From contig JAQYVU010000027.1 of assembly GCA_030145385.1 (NCBI GenBank), forward strand, positions 1 through 48,491: a stretch of 48,491 nt of DNA, written 5' to 3'. Below, one piece after another: positions 18,268 through 29,881 of the stretch (its first letter is position 1; the number at the start of each line of letters is the position of its first letter). The notes under the pieces are model-generated. The model was not told where the DNA came from. It made no database searches and was given only the letters and a program-made list of their open reading frames with translations. The stretch is from Desulfococcaceae bacterium. GTDB taxonomy: Bacteria > Desulfobacterota > Desulfobacteria > Desulfobacterales > Desulfosalsimonadaceae. Both the position numbers and the translations under genes were made by a program.

Positions 18268-18618
18268 CTATTCATTAAATTGCTTATTAAATTCACTAAT
18301 ATATTTTTTTAATACAGCAAGAGCATCCTGCTTGACCTGGATAAATTCCAAGCCGGTTTCAAACTTGCCGGAGTCACCGCGGTTGGTATAAACGACCTTT
18401 CCTTTAATCTCGACCAAGTCGTCCTCAATACCGATTGAAATCTGCAAAATATATTTGGTTTCAATCGGTTCATGTGTCTCAAGCTGAAGGCCGCTTTCAC
18501 TGATATTTAACGTCCGGCCCATTCCCTGATTCCACTCTTTGTTGTCTGAATCAAGAATGACATAGGATAAAAGATTTAATGCGTCGACTCTTTCATGTTT
18601 GCGTTTATTAATTCCCAT
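18268..18618 (-). CDS. Single-domain PilZ protein
   Basis: 116 residues from the ATG at 18618, which has AAGGAG 7 bases upstream; a GTG six codons earlier is less likely. It is essentially one PilZ domain: RKHERVDALNLLSY supplies the basic N-terminal motif (RxxxR as RKHER) and NISESGLQLE is the NxSxxG motif, so c-di-GMP binding is plausible. It ends with a short helix. It lies 122 bases after the PATAN/cNMP gene on the same strand and may be read from the same transcript. It probably acts as an adaptor controlling the GTPase module or motility. Confidence 0.88.
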   Translation of the reverse strand: MGINKRKHERVDALNLLSYVILDSDNKEWNQGMGRTLNISESGLQLETHEPIETKYILQISIGIEDDLVEIKGKVVYTNRGDSGKFETGLEFIQVKQDALAVLKKYISEFNKQFNE

Positions 18619-18740
18619 TGCATAACTCCTTATCACTAAGAAATATTTTATCTATTACAAAAAGATGAGTATTATAATGCTGATGTTTATTCTAATCAAG
18701 TTATAAAAAAAATAGAAAAGAATCAATGCTCATTCAGGTA

Positions 18741-19913
18741 TTAGCCGTTTGAATTTTTTAAAATATCCATCAGCCTTCCGGTTGTTACGGATAAACAGGT
18801 GGAGGTGTGAAAAGCCATGTTCTTTAACGTCGTGGATAATTCATCATAGTCTTCTTTTAAATCAATTAAATCGATTTCTTCTGTTGCAAAATCATCGGAA
18901 ACATAAACCTCGGCAGAGTGTGGTTCGTGCGAAGTACTTAAAAAAGGAATGTTTCCGATAATGTCATCCGCCTTTAACAGGCACAAATGTAAAAAATGAT
19001 TGTTGATTTTTTTTACGACGACAGCTGTGCCGTTTAATATTTTATAGATTATATCATCCGATTTTTGGGAAATTTTGAATTGTTTGAGTTCGCCCATGTT
19101 TTGATGGATTTTTATTTTTTTGAAATGTGCGTTTGCGCAAATCATTGTAAGTTGTTTCAATCGATTTTCTATTGAAAATAAAACCTCCTTAAAACTTTCC
19201 GGTATTTTGGAGAATTCTTCCAAAATCCGATGATAATCCAGTACGCCGAGCTGGACACTGGTGACCGCAGAAACGGTTGCACTTCTGACATTACTTTTTT
19301 CTTTCAGCGAGCTGATACTGCCGATAAAAGAACCTTCAGTTAATTTACTAATCGTCACCTGGCCTTCCGGCAATGAACGGGCAACCTCAACTGTGCCTTC
19401 CAGGATCACCCACAGCCAGTTGCCATATTTTTCCTGAACAACGACTTCCTGACCAGCGGAAAAGTCATCCTCATCAACAATGTAGAGGTAATCAACAAGC
19501 GGACCTTTTATTATCGGGATACCGGATTCATCTTTAATTTCGGCTTTTGTTTTCTTTGACGAAGTTTCCCCGACAATTTTGATTAATCCATCATCAAGCA
19601 TCCGCAATCCATCAAGAATTATCTCCATCCGATTTTTCTGAATTGTCTTGCGGTGCAGAATTTTTTCATCACTGAATTCAAACCCTGCGTCCACCCAGCC
19701 GAAAAAGGAATTTAAAACTTCATTGCCTTTTTGATCCTCAAATTCAGCATCTATCGGATTGCCATCGATAATGTAGATAAAACCGGGATTTTCCGTATGC
19801 ATGCTCGTCAGCTTAAGAATACCTGTACTTCCGGATCCGCCGAAAAGCTGAAGCAGTTCTCCCAGGCCTAAAAAACTCAGATTTCCCTTTAATACAATAT
19901 TAGAGCTCATCAT
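18741..19913 (-). CDS. PATAN (DUF4388) and cyclic-nucleotide-binding protein
   Basis: 390 residues. The N-terminal PATAN/DUF4388 domain (about 5-85) shows LSFLGLGELLQLFGGSGSTGILKL and FIYIIDGNPIDAEF. A cNMP-binding cupin follows (about 135-235: SAGQEVVVQEKYGNWLWVILEGTVEVAR, GSFIGSISSL), and a second, degenerate cNMP-like domain lies at about 265-385. The phosphate-binding cassette arginine is not obvious, so ligand binding is uncertain. No DNA-binding helix-turn-helix is seen, so it is probably not a Crp-type regulator. PATAN domains often pair with MglA-type GTPases; it starts only 5 bases after the GTPase stop. Confidence 0.82.
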   Translation of the reverse strand: MMSSNIVLKGNLSFLGLGELLQLFGGSGSTGILKLTSMHTENPGFIYIIDGNPIDAEFEDQKGNEVLNSFFGWVDAGFEFSDEKILHRKTIQKNRMEIILDGLRMLDDGLIKIVGETSSKKTKAEIKDESGIPIIKGPLVDYLYIVDEDDFSAGQEVVVQEKYGNWLWVILEGTVEVARSLPEGQVTISKLTEGSFIGSISSLKEKSNVRSATVSAVTSVQLGVLDYHRILEEFSKIPESFKEVLFSIENRLKQLTMICANAHFKKIKIHQNMGELKQFKISQKSDDIIYKILNGTAVVVKKINNHFLHLCLLKADDIIGNIPFLSTSHEPHSAEVYVSDDFATEEIDLIDLKEDYDELSTTLKNMAFHTSTCLSVTTGRLMDILKNSNG

Positions 19914-19918
19914 TTAAG

Positions 19919-20533
19919 TTATTGCGCCCATTTGAATTCATTCTGCAGCGACTGTAATGTCAGTTTAAGCGCCTGGTTTAATGTGTTGCCAACACCTTCT
20001 CCGGATAATGCACTGGCCGTAAATGAAGGGACTTTCAGTTGGCGATTCAGTTCATGATCCATTTTCTTAAGAGACATGACCGGTAATCCCTGTTTCTCAA
20101 GATCCCGTTTATTATATTGGAGCACAAGAGGTATCTTACGGATACTCAGCCCCATTTTTAAAAGGTTTTCATGAAGATCCTTTAATGAAACCATATTTTT
20201 CTCACGCCTGACCGCCAGTGAGTCGGCAACAAACACGATACCGTCAACGCCTTTTAAAACAAGCTGTCGGGTTGCTTTATATTTCACCTGACCGGGAACA
20301 GTGTATAACTGAACCCTTACATCGCATCCTTTAATTTTTCCCAAACCAAGGGGTAAAAAATCAAAAAACAAAGTCCGGTCACCTTCGGTATCAATGGAAA
20401 TCATTTTCCCGGCAACCTGCTTTTTAAACGCTTTGTGAATATATTCAAGATTAGTTGTTTTACCGCTTCGACCGGGTCCATAAAAAACAAGTTTGCATTC
20501 AATTTGCCGATTTTTCAGATTAATTACCGCCAT
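19919..20533 (-). CDS. MglA-like Ras superfamily GTPase
   Basis: 204 residues from the ATG at 20533, which has GGGGAG 6 bases upstream. G1 is GPGRSGKT (about 19-26). The MglA-type switch II is LYTVPGQVKYKATRQLVLKGVDG, with G4 QYNKRDL and a plausible G5 SALSGEG. MglA in Myxococcus sets cell polarity and drives gliding and type IV pilus reversals with the GAP MglB (roadblock). No MglB/roadblock gene is seen; the adjoining PATAN/cNMP protein may replace it. The gene lies between a TPR protein and the PATAN/cNMP gene in a tight cluster. Confidence 0.88.
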   Translation of the reverse strand: MAVINLKNRQIECKLVFYGPGRSGKTTNLEYIHKAFKKQVAGKMISIDTEGDRTLFFDFLPLGLGKIKGCDVRVQLYTVPGQVKYKATRQLVLKGVDGIVFVADSLAVRREKNMVSLKDLHENLLKMGLSIRKIPLVLQYNKRDLEKQGLPVMSLKKMDHELNRQLKVPSFTASALSGEGVGNTLNQALKLTLQSLQNEFKWAQ

Positions 20534-20605
20534 TATCAACTCCCCAAAAAAGCCGTCATGAATTTTAAATTTTTGCAGAATCTGATTATCGTAGAATTAT
20601 CTCCA

Positions 20606-21523
20606 TTATGAAACAATTTTAATTATTTTAATTTCAAGGCTGTAGTCAGCTTTTTTCGGGCCTGCATCAATTTCGTTTTTTGATGAAACGTAGCCTTCAC
20701 CGGAAAAAATAGCCACCGGAGAATAGAACACAATCTCCTTGAGCAGATCACCGGGGTTTATACTGTCTATCAGATCCTTTTCCTTTCGGGGAATAATCAT
20801 TCGAATGTATTTCCCCGACTGGAAGCTGATTTCCAGTTCAATTTTTTCGCCTTCCTTCGGCCCTCTTGGCAAAACAAACCTGACCGCACTGATGTCAAGG
20901 ATCTCATCATCATCTATCTCTGAATCCGGTTCAACCGTCCGTTGTGACTCAAGTTCGTCAATTTCATGATCACCACCTGCACTATCAATCAGTTCAGTAA
21001 AATAGGCTTGTATGGAATCAACTTCTTCAGGCGGAAATAATTTATTTTTACGCCATTTCTGATAGAGAGAAACGGCATAGTCTGTATAATTTTGCTGAAC
21101 CCAGCACCAGAGAATATTTTTTGCTGCTTCAAGGCGAAGTTTGTCATATTCAAGCAATCTGTTTAGTTCTTCAATTGCCTTATCATATTGTCCGAATTTG
21201 GCCAGCGCAATTGCGCCTCCTAAGGCAGAAGAGCCTTTGGCTTCCGGATCATCAAAAGTGTACATCTCTTTCATGAGCGACTGGGCGTCTTCGGCTACTT
21301 CCGGTGTTGCTTTCACCCCATCTAATTTTTGAAGTTTTTTGCTTGTTAATTCGATCTTTAATGCGATTTGTTTTAAAATGCCCTCTCGGTTTCGAATATT
21401 TCGTGTTGATTTGACAAGGCCGTCAATTGATTTGTATTTTTCAAGAGCTTCGTTCAGCAATCCGTGTGAATTGTAGAGTTCCGCCTCCTTGTAATATTTT
21501 TTAATTTTATTCCCAAGATCCAT
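20606..21523 (-). CDS. TPR-type protein of the GTPase operon
   Basis: 305 residues, soluble. Residues 1-190 are helical with TPR-like units (YYKEAELYNSHGLLNEALEKY, FGQYDKAIEELNRLLEYDKLRLEAAKNI). An acidic linker follows (about 195-220), and a beta-rich C-terminal domain (about 222-305, VRFVLPRGPKEGEKIELEISF) resembles a PilZ-like barrel only loosely. I do not recognise the C-terminal family. It is 72 bases upstream of the MglA-like gene and is probably the first gene of that operon, serving as a scaffold. Confidence 0.7.
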   Translation of the reverse strand: MDLGNKIKKYYKEAELYNSHGLLNEALEKYKSIDGLVKSTRNIRNREGILKQIALKIELTSKKLQKLDGVKATPEVAEDAQSLMKEMYTFDDPEAKGSSALGGAIALAKFGQYDKAIEELNRLLEYDKLRLEAAKNILWCWVQQNYTDYAVSLYQKWRKNKLFPPEEVDSIQAYFTELIDSAGGDHEIDELESQRTVEPDSEIDDDEILDISAVRFVLPRGPKEGEKIELEISFQSGKYIRMIIPRKEKDLIDSINPGDLLKEIVFYSPVAIFSGEGYVSSKNEIDAGPKKADYSLEIKIIKIVS

Positions 21524-21662
21524 CAGCTGAGCCCCGATTAAAATTTACTATAATTATTGCTATATAACATATTAGAACTATTGATTGTACAAAAAACTGA
21601 ATAATGATCCAATAATCAATGAATCAATATTGCAAAACCTTTTTTATAACTATTTTTCAAAT

Positions 21663-24341
21663 TTATTTTCCGGACAATTCATTTTTAATTGCCAGTCCAA
21701 GTTCTTCAATCGTATATGGTTTTTTTAAAAATTGACCGGCGCCTAAATTCTGGACGGCTGTTACATCATTATTTATTGAAAAGCCGCTGGCAATAATGGC
21801 TTTCTGGCCTGGAAAATATTTTAGTATCTGTTTATATGTTTCAAGGCCATTCATTCCAGTGGGCATTATCATATCAAGCAGTATTAAATCAAATGAGTTT
21901 TTCTGTATTTGTTCAATTGCAGCCTGGCCGCTTTGAACCTCGGCGGTTTTATAGCCTAAGGCTTTTAACATTTCACAGGCAATATCTCTTTGGTTTTTTT
22001 CATCATCAACAACAAGAATATCTTCGCTGTTTCCTAAGTATTCATCAATAGATATTTTTTTTACTCGTTCCTTGATGCTCTCCCGGGTAATAGGGAAGTA
22101 CATGTCAAACCGGGTCCCCGCCTGATTGCTTGTCACAACGACATAACCGTTATGATCCTGAACCGTATTCCAGACAACCGTTAATCCTAATCCCGTCCCG
22201 CTTCTGCCCATCACTTTTTTCGTATAAAACGGTTCGAATATACGATCAATTTCTTCTTTTGAAATACCGCTACCGGTATCCGAAATTGATAACACCGCGT
22301 ATTCACCGATCTGCACGTCATTATAAGCTTTTAAGGGGCGATCGATATATCTGTTCGCTGTTGAAATTTCGATGTTGCCGTTTGTCTCAATTGCTTCTGA
22401 AGCATTTGTCACAAGATTCATAATACTTTTTCGAACATGCAATCGGGAAGCATCAATATTGAACAAATCAGGTTTAAGATCGGTTTTGAGTTGAATATTC
22501 GTTTCCAGCAATTTTAGCTTATAAAATTCAGGAGAAATTAAATATTCTTTAACAATGCTGTTTAAGCTGAGCACCTCTTTGTTACTTGCAATGCCTCTTG
22601 AAATCGTTGTCAGATCGTTTACGACTGCTGCTGCTCTTTCACCTGATTCCTGTATAACCTTCAGAGCTTTGCGCGTCTTTGCATCCAGTCCTTCTTTCAT
22701 GAGCAATAATTCGGGATAACTGACAATTCCGGAAAGGATATTGTTCAAGTCATGCGCCACACCACCGGCAAGAAGCCCCAATGCTTCCATTTTTTTAGAT
22801 CTTGCCAGTTTTTCCCTTAATGTCTGTGTTTCAGCTTCAGCAGCTTTCCTGTCCGAAACATCCCGAATAACCGAGACAAAAACATTTTTCCCGTAATAAA
22901 TCATTTCCTTAGTCTGAATAATTAATGGAAAGGGTGCGCCGTCATATCTTAATCCCATAATTTCAAGAAAAGTCGTCTGTCTTAAAATTATTTCAGGTTC
23001 AAACATTTCTCTGAATTCAGGTGAAATGGTATTAATAAATGCCATCTTTCCAATAACTTTTTTACGGTTATATCCGAACATTTTTAAAAATTGATTATTG
23101 ACCTGAAGAATAATGCCGTTGTCATGGATAACGATTGCTTCCAAGGCAACTTCCGATAATTGGCGGAAGCGGTCTTCGCTTTCACGCAAAGCCCGGATGG
23201 ATTTTTTTAAATCCGTCACATCCCTGAAATTCATTACCGAGCCAAAATTTTTTCTGCTGTATATTAAGGGGCAGTAAACCCTTTCAAAAACCCTGCCGTC
23301 ATTCAGGTAAAGTTCTTCAAATAATTCTTTGCCGTTTTCAAAAAATTTTGAATGAAAAGTTTCCGGATTTTTTAATTGACCAAGCATAAACTTAGTCAAT
23401 TCCAAATCTTTATCTTTAAACTTAAACTCTTCAGGCATCTTCCACATTTGGTAAAAACGGTCATTCGCATTGATAATGTGGCCATTGTTATCCGTAACCA
23501 AAATCCCGTCTGACGAAGCTTCAAAGGTAGCCCTTAACTGCGCTTCACTATTACGTATGGCTGATTCCACTTTTTTTCGTGCATTAACTTCAAAGCCCAA
23601 CTGGCGGTTGATATCCGCAAAGGAATCTTCACGACGCCTTATCTGGTCTGCCATAAATCTAAAATCTAAAATGATGGATTGAAACTCAATATGTTTAAAT
23701 TTTTGAAACTCATATCCGTAATTCCCGCGAGATATCTGGTTCATACCCTGAATAAGAGAGTGAAGGGGTTTTTTTACCAATAAACGAATTAATACAGCGG
23801 TTAAAATTACTAAAGACAGAATAATCAATAACAGGATAAGAATATTAGATACCAAAAGTTGCCGAAGGTTTTCCTGGTAGTAGCGACGCGTAAGACCAAG
23901 TTTGACATTTCCGATATTCCTTCCGTTATGACGAATTTCAAAATCTCTGAAAATTAAATCCGGATCATTGGATTTTGATTTACTAAAAACATTTTTGTCA
24001 TAGGGAATACGGTTTGAATCGTAAAATTTTTCACTGACCTGAATTATATCCACCAGTTCATTGTTGAAATACGATTCTGCAATTTTCGCTGAAATTTTTC
24101 GATCCAAAGTCCAAATTGGCAACTCAAGACTTTCAATTAAATAAGACTGGTATTCGTCAGCAAGCTGTTCAAGCCTTTTTTCTTCAACATGCGAGGTATA
24201 CAAATAATTAGACCAGATAGCGATCATCGAAACTGTGACAACGATCAAAACTAGACTTAACGTTAAATCTTTTGTTATCGTTCGTCTTTTATTTGTGTTT
24301 TGTCGTTTTAAGATTGGTTGAACAGTTTTATTCGCCGGCAT
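21663..24341 (-). CDS. Hybrid sensor histidine kinase with two PAS domains and receiver
   Basis: 892 residues. A transmembrane helix (about 28-50), a periplasmic sensor region (about 51-155) and a second helix (about 160-187) lead into a HAMP-like linker. Two PAS domains follow (about 265-380 and 390-500), with a PAC-like segment. The HisKA box is GGVAHDLNN with His530; the ATPase has NLVTNASEA, GSGISKEEIDRIF and GTGLGL. A C-terminal receiver has Asp823 as the phosphoacceptor (LLDMIMP) and Lys in FLKKPYT. All catalytic residues are intact. No separate response regulator is adjacent. It is upstream of the TPR-GTPase cluster on the same strand, with a 139-base gap, so a link to that module is possible. 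Confidence 0.92.
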   Translation of the reverse strand: MPANKTVQPILKRQNTNKRRTITKDLTLSLVLIVVTVSMIAIWSNYLYTSHVEEKRLEQLADEYQSYLIESLELPIWTLDRKISAKIAESYFNNELVDIIQVSEKFYDSNRIPYDKNVFSKSKSNDPDLIFRDFEIRHNGRNIGNVKLGLTRRYYQENLRQLLVSNILILLLIILSLVILTAVLIRLLVKKPLHSLIQGMNQISRGNYGYEFQKFKHIEFQSIILDFRFMADQIRRREDSFADINRQLGFEVNARKKVESAIRNSEAQLRATFEASSDGILVTDNNGHIINANDRFYQMWKMPEEFKFKDKDLELTKFMLGQLKNPETFHSKFFENGKELFEELYLNDGRVFERVYCPLIYSRKNFGSVMNFRDVTDLKKSIRALRESEDRFRQLSEVALEAIVIHDNGIILQVNNQFLKMFGYNRKKVIGKMAFINTISPEFREMFEPEIILRQTTFLEIMGLRYDGAPFPLIIQTKEMIYYGKNVFVSVIRDVSDRKAAEAETQTLREKLARSKKMEALGLLAGGVAHDLNNILSGIVSYPELLLMKEGLDAKTRKALKVIQESGERAAAVVNDLTTISRGIASNKEVLSLNSIVKEYLISPEFYKLKLLETNIQLKTDLKPDLFNIDASRLHVRKSIMNLVTNASEAIETNGNIEISTANRYIDRPLKAYNDVQIGEYAVLSISDTGSGISKEEIDRIFEPFYTKKVMGRSGTGLGLTVVWNTVQDHNGYVVVTSNQAGTRFDMYFPITRESIKERVKKISIDEYLGNSEDILVVDDEKNQRDIACEMLKALGYKTAEVQSGQAAIEQIQKNSFDLILLDMIMPTGMNGLETYKQILKYFPGQKAIIASGFSINNDVTAVQNLGAGQFLKKPYTIEELGLAIKNELSGK

Positions 24342-25862
<1,521 letters not shown>

Positions 25863-25878
25863 CCATTTAGCTTGATAT

Positions 25879-27702
25879 TCAGGTAATCTTATTCAGGGCG
25901 GTTTGAACGATTTGAGCCACTTTCCGATTCATGCCGGGCACTTCGGCAATTTCATCAACCGATGCCTGCGCAAGCTTTTTAAAACTTGAAAATTTTTTCA
26001 ATAAAGCCGCTTTGCGTTTTTTGCCGATTCCGGGGATGGAATCAAGGCTTGAATGTAAAGCGGTTTTCGACCGTTTCTGCCGGTGAAAAGATATGGCATA
26101 CCGATGGGCCTCATCCCGGATACGCTGCAGGAAATACAACAATTCAATATCCTTTCCAAAGTTAACCGGATTCACCCGGCCGGGTTTGTATATCTTATCC
26201 TGGGGTTCTTTTTTTTGAATGTCTTTTTTGGCGATTCCGATCACGTCAAACGCATTTTTCAAATTTAATTTTTCCAGGACATCTATGGCAATATTTAACT
26301 GTCCCTTTCCGCCGTCCACAATTAACAGTTCAGGGAATTCAAAGTTCTGGTTATTTTTTTTAAACCGTCTTTCAAGCACCTCTTTCATGCACGCATAATC
26401 ATCCTGAATGTCGACTGATTTAATGGTGTACCGGCGATAATGTTTCTTGTCCGGTTTCCCGTCAACATAAACCACCATACCGGCCACCAGGTTTTTGCCC
26501 ATCATTCCTGAATTATCAAAACATTCAATCCGATGGGGAAGACTGCGAAGTCGTAATTTTTCCTGAAGATTGTTTAAAAGATCGGCCTGGGCGGATAATT
26601 CGTCGACCATCCTGGTTAATCGTGATTCCGCATTCTCACGAGCCATGGTTAACAGGCGGACTTTATTTCCCATTTTCGGAACCAGAATATTGACTTTCGA
26701 CGCTTTGATGCCGGACAGCCATTCTTTATAGACAGACGCATCAGAAAGTTTTAAGGGGAGTAATATTTCCCTGGGGATATAGTCGGAATCCCGGTAATAT
26801 TGTTTGACAAACGAATCAATAACCTCATGATCGGAAGAGATCGAATCCTTAAATGCAAAATGCCGAACTCCCTGTAAAAAGCCCTTTCGGATTAACAGTA
26901 CAACAACCACCGTATACATATCATTTCCGGTCAAACCGATGACATCCCGATCCACAAAATCCGTGGTAACAGCCATTTGTTTTTCAACTGTTTTTTCCAG
27001 GGCAAATATTTTATCCCTTAGTTTTGCCGCATTTTCAAATTCTTCTATTCGTGCGGCGTTAATCATTTCGCCCTTTAATGTTTTAACCAGTTCATGGATT
27101 TGACCGTTTAAAAACATCCGGACTTCATTGACGATTTTGTTATACATCTGTTTATCAACGTCATAACAGCAGGGTGCGAGACATAGACCCATTTGATAAT
27201 TAAGACAAGGCCGGGACCGGGGTTTAACCGGTTCGGAAATACATTTTCGAAGTTTAAATGTTTTATTTATCAGTTTCAACGTATGGCGGACCGCACCGGC
27301 AGAAGCGAACGGCCCGAAATAAACGGCATCATCATTTTTCATTTTTCTGACAATCTGAAGGCAGGGATAGTCGCTTTTAACAGCAATCCGAAAGGAAGGA
27401 TACCGTTTGTCATCTTTGAGAATAACGTTATAGCGTGGTTTATAACTTTTGATCAGGGTGGATTCAAGTATCAGGGCTTCTTTTTCAGAAGCAGTGACAA
27501 TCGTATCAAAAGAAACGATTTTTTTGACCAGTATTCCTGTTTTTAAATCCGGATGAATTTTCCGGACAAAATAGGAAGCCAGCCGCTTTTTCAGGTGAGC
27601 AGCCTTTCCGACATAAATGACTTTGCCGTTATTGTCTTTCATCAGGTATACTCCCGGACCGGATGACACAGAATGGAGTTTATCTGAAAGGTTTGCAGTC
27701 AT
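25879..27702 (-). CDS. uvrC: Excinuclease ABC subunit C
   Basis: 607 residues, normal UvrC length. The N-terminal GIY-YIG nuclease has GVYLMKDNNGKVIYVGKA and the catalytic Arg in LKKRLASY. A UVR motif (about 205-240, ARIEEFENAAKLRDKI) binds UvrB. The RNase H-like endonuclease half has ECFDNSGMMG and LLIVDGGKGQLN (catalytic Asp residues). Tandem HhH motifs close the protein (SIPGIGKKRKAALLKKF, EVPGMNRKVAQIV). It makes both incisions in nucleotide excision repair. It starts 6 bases after uvrB ends, so the pair is surely co-translated. Confidence 0.97.
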   Translation of the reverse strand: MTANLSDKLHSVSSGPGVYLMKDNNGKVIYVGKAAHLKKRLASYFVRKIHPDLKTGILVKKIVSFDTIVTASEKEALILESTLIKSYKPRYNVILKDDKRYPSFRIAVKSDYPCLQIVRKMKNDDAVYFGPFASAGAVRHTLKLINKTFKLRKCISEPVKPRSRPCLNYQMGLCLAPCCYDVDKQMYNKIVNEVRMFLNGQIHELVKTLKGEMINAARIEEFENAAKLRDKIFALEKTVEKQMAVTTDFVDRDVIGLTGNDMYTVVVVLLIRKGFLQGVRHFAFKDSISSDHEVIDSFVKQYYRDSDYIPREILLPLKLSDASVYKEWLSGIKASKVNILVPKMGNKVRLLTMARENAESRLTRMVDELSAQADLLNNLQEKLRLRSLPHRIECFDNSGMMGKNLVAGMVVYVDGKPDKKHYRRYTIKSVDIQDDYACMKEVLERRFKKNNQNFEFPELLIVDGGKGQLNIAIDVLEKLNLKNAFDVIGIAKKDIQKKEPQDKIYKPGRVNPVNFGKDIELLYFLQRIRDEAHRYAISFHRQKRSKTALHSSLDSIPGIGKKRKAALLKKFSSFKKLAQASVDEIAEVPGMNRKVAQIVQTALNKIT

Positions 27703-27708
27703 GAGCGG

Positions 27709-29727
27709 TTATCTTTTTAAAGTACTTGTTTCAAAATCAAAAATAATTAATTTTTTCAATTCCCGGATGCGATCCCTGTATTCAGCCGCTTTTTCAAACT
27801 GCAGTTCTTTTGCCGCTGCATTCATCTGTTTGTCAAGGGATGCAATCTGCTCTTCGATGTTTTCATATGAGTCATATTTTACGTGCTTTTCTTCCACCTG
27901 AAACATCTGGCTGTTAGATTGGGGATAAAAGGATGAAATTAATCCAGCAGAAATTCCCTTTTTAATCGTTGCGGGAATAATATTGTGCTCGCGATTATAT
28001 TTTTCCTGAATTTTTCGCCGGCGAACGGTTTCATCTAAAGCCATCTGCATCGAAGCGGTAACGACTTCGGCATACATCAGAACTTTGCCGTTAATATTTC
28101 GGGATGCACGGCCACATATCTGTATTAAGGAACGGGCAGAACGCAGAAAGCCTTCTTTGTCCGCATCAAGAATTGCCACTAATGAAACTTCCGGAATATC
28201 AAGGCCTTCACGAAGGAGGTTGATACCGACCAGCACGTCAAACTCTCCTGTACGAAGATCCTGTATAATTTCAAGACGCTCAAGTGTTTTAATATCAGAA
28301 TGAAGATATCGGACCTGGATACCGAGTTCGGAATAATAATCCGTCAAATCTTCTGCCATTCGTTTGGTCAGGGTGGTGACCAGAACCCTTTCATTTTTAT
28401 CAATCCGAAGCTGAATTTCTTCAAATAAATCGTCCACCTGCTTTTTTGCATCACGGAATTCGATTACCGGATCAATTAAACCGGTGGGCCGGACAATCTG
28501 CTCGACAATTGCGCCTCCACTGATTTCAAGTTCATAATCAGCGGGGGTTGCTGAAACATAAATTATCTGAGAAATACGAGACTTGAATTCGTCAAACCGT
28601 AACGGCCGGTTATCCAGTGCCGACGGCAGTCTGAATCCGAATCCCACCAGAGTTTCCTTGCGGGACCGGTCTCCCTTATACATTCCCCGCAATTGGGGAA
28701 GCGCAATGTGGCTTTCATCAATAAAAATCAGGTAATCATCCGGAAAATAATCCAGCAGCGTCGGCGGCGGCTCTCCTGCCGAACGTCCGGTGAGGTGGCG
28801 GGAATAATTCTCAATACCCGTGCAGTAGCCGATTTCCTGGATCATTTCCAGGTCAAAATTTGTTCGCTCTTCAATCCGCTGCGCCTCAATTAATTTATTT
28901 TCTTTGACAAAATAATCGATACGGTCTTTTAATTCTTCATTGACCACTTCAATCACCCGTTTTCGGGTACGCTGCTGAGTGACATAGTGACTTGCGGGAT
29001 AGAGTGTTATGCGGTTCAACGCCTTCTTTTTATTTCCGGTAAGCGGATCAATCTCATAAAGGCCATCAATCGTATCTCCGAAAAATTCGATGCGGACCGC
29101 AGTGTCTTCTTCATAAGCCGGAAAAATTTCCACCCGATCTCCCCGGACACGGAAGATTCCCCGATAAAAATCCGTATCATTGCGTTCATACTGAATTTCA
29201 ACCAGGCGCGACAACAATTGATCCCTGGAAAATTCCATGTCATTTTCCAGTTCAAGACGCATGGCAATATAATCTTCCGGTGCCCCTAAGCCGAAAATAC
29301 ATGAAACACTGGCAACCACAATAACATCCGGCGCGGATAAAACCGATCGGGTGGAAGAATGTCTCATTTTATCGATCATTTCATTGATCGAGGAATCTTT
29401 CTGGATATAGGTATCGGAAACAGGGAGATACGCTTCCGGCTGATAATAATCATAATAGCTGACAAAATACTCCACTGAGTTATCCGGGAACAGGGCTTTA
29501 AACTCGTTGTACAACTGAGCCGCCAGTGTTTTGTTCGGAGCCAATACCAAAGTCGGTTTTTGGACTTTTTCGATAATATTGGCCATTGTAAACGTTTTCC
29601 CGGATCCGGTAACACCGAGCAGCACCTGGTTTTTCTTGTCTGCCATAACGCCCCTGCTTAAAGTGCTGATGGCATTCGGCTGATCCCCTTTCGGGGTCAT
29701 TTCGGAAATTATTTTAAATCGTGACAT
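27709..29727 (-). CDS. uvrB: Excinuclease ABC subunit B
   Basis: 672 residues. Walker A is [14 protein letters not shown], the damage-binding beta-hairpin is [16 protein letters not shown], and the helicase box II is FIDESH. Motif VI ([18 protein letters not shown]) is complete. The C-terminal UVR motif [20 protein letters not shown] contacts UvrC. UvrB verifies damage handed over by UvrA and recruits UvrC. uvrA is not in the window. The upstream neighbour cysS is separated by 154 bases containing a perfect palindrome, so uvrBC probably forms its own unit. Confidence 0.97.
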   Translation of the reverse strand: MSRFKIISEMTPKGDQPNAISTLSRGVMADKKNQVLLGVTGSGKTFTMANIIEKVQKPTLVLAPNKTLAAQLYNEFKALFPDNSVEYFVSYYDYYQPEAYLPVSDTYIQKDSSINEMIDKMRHSSTRSVLSAPDVIVVASVSCIFGLGAPEDYIAMRLELENDMEFSRDQLLSRLVEIQYERNDTDFYRGIFRVRGDRVEIFPAYEEDTAVRIEFFGDTIDGLYEIDPLTGNKKKALNRITLYPASHYVTQQRTRKRVIEVVNEELKDRIDYFVKENKLIEAQRIEERTNFDLEMIQEIGYCTGIENYSRHLTGRSAGEPPPTLLDYFPDDYLIFIDESHIALPQLRGMYKGDRSRKETLVGFGFRLPSALDNRPLRFDEFKSRISQIIYVSATPADYELEISGGAIVEQIVRPTGLIDPVIEFRDAKKQVDDLFEEIQLRIDKNERVLVTTLTKRMAEDLTDYYSELGIQVRYLHSDIKTLERLEIIQDLRTGEFDVLVGINLLREGLDIPEVSLVAILDADKEGFLRSARSLIQICGRASRNINGKVLMYAEVVTASMQMALDETVRRRKIQEKYNREHNIIPATIKKGISAGLISSFYPQSNSQMFQVEEKHVKYDSYENIEEQIASLDKQMNAAAKELQFEKAAEYRDRIRELKKLIIFDFETSTLKR

Positions 29728-29804
29728 AATACTTATATATGAATAAAAGGTTGTGGTGGATCAGGAGAGAAAATGGTGATGATAGCAGGAAACTAAAATT
29801 TAAC

Positions 29805-29842
29805 ATAAATTGAGCGTTTATAATTATAAACGCTCAATTTAT
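29805..29842 (-). terminator. Perfect 38-base palindrome after cysS, probable terminator
   Basis: The 38 bases are identical to their own reverse complement; the half-site begins ATAAATTGAGCGTTTATAA. Read on the minus strand it lies 39 bases after the cysS stop and is followed by GTTAAATTTTAG. It is AT-rich, so it is a weaker stem than a standard terminator, and it could instead be a protein-binding site upstream of uvrB. Confidence 0.5.
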
Positions 29843-29881
29843 ATCTTATCTAAAACAATGATCGCAAATTGTTCTTAATAG

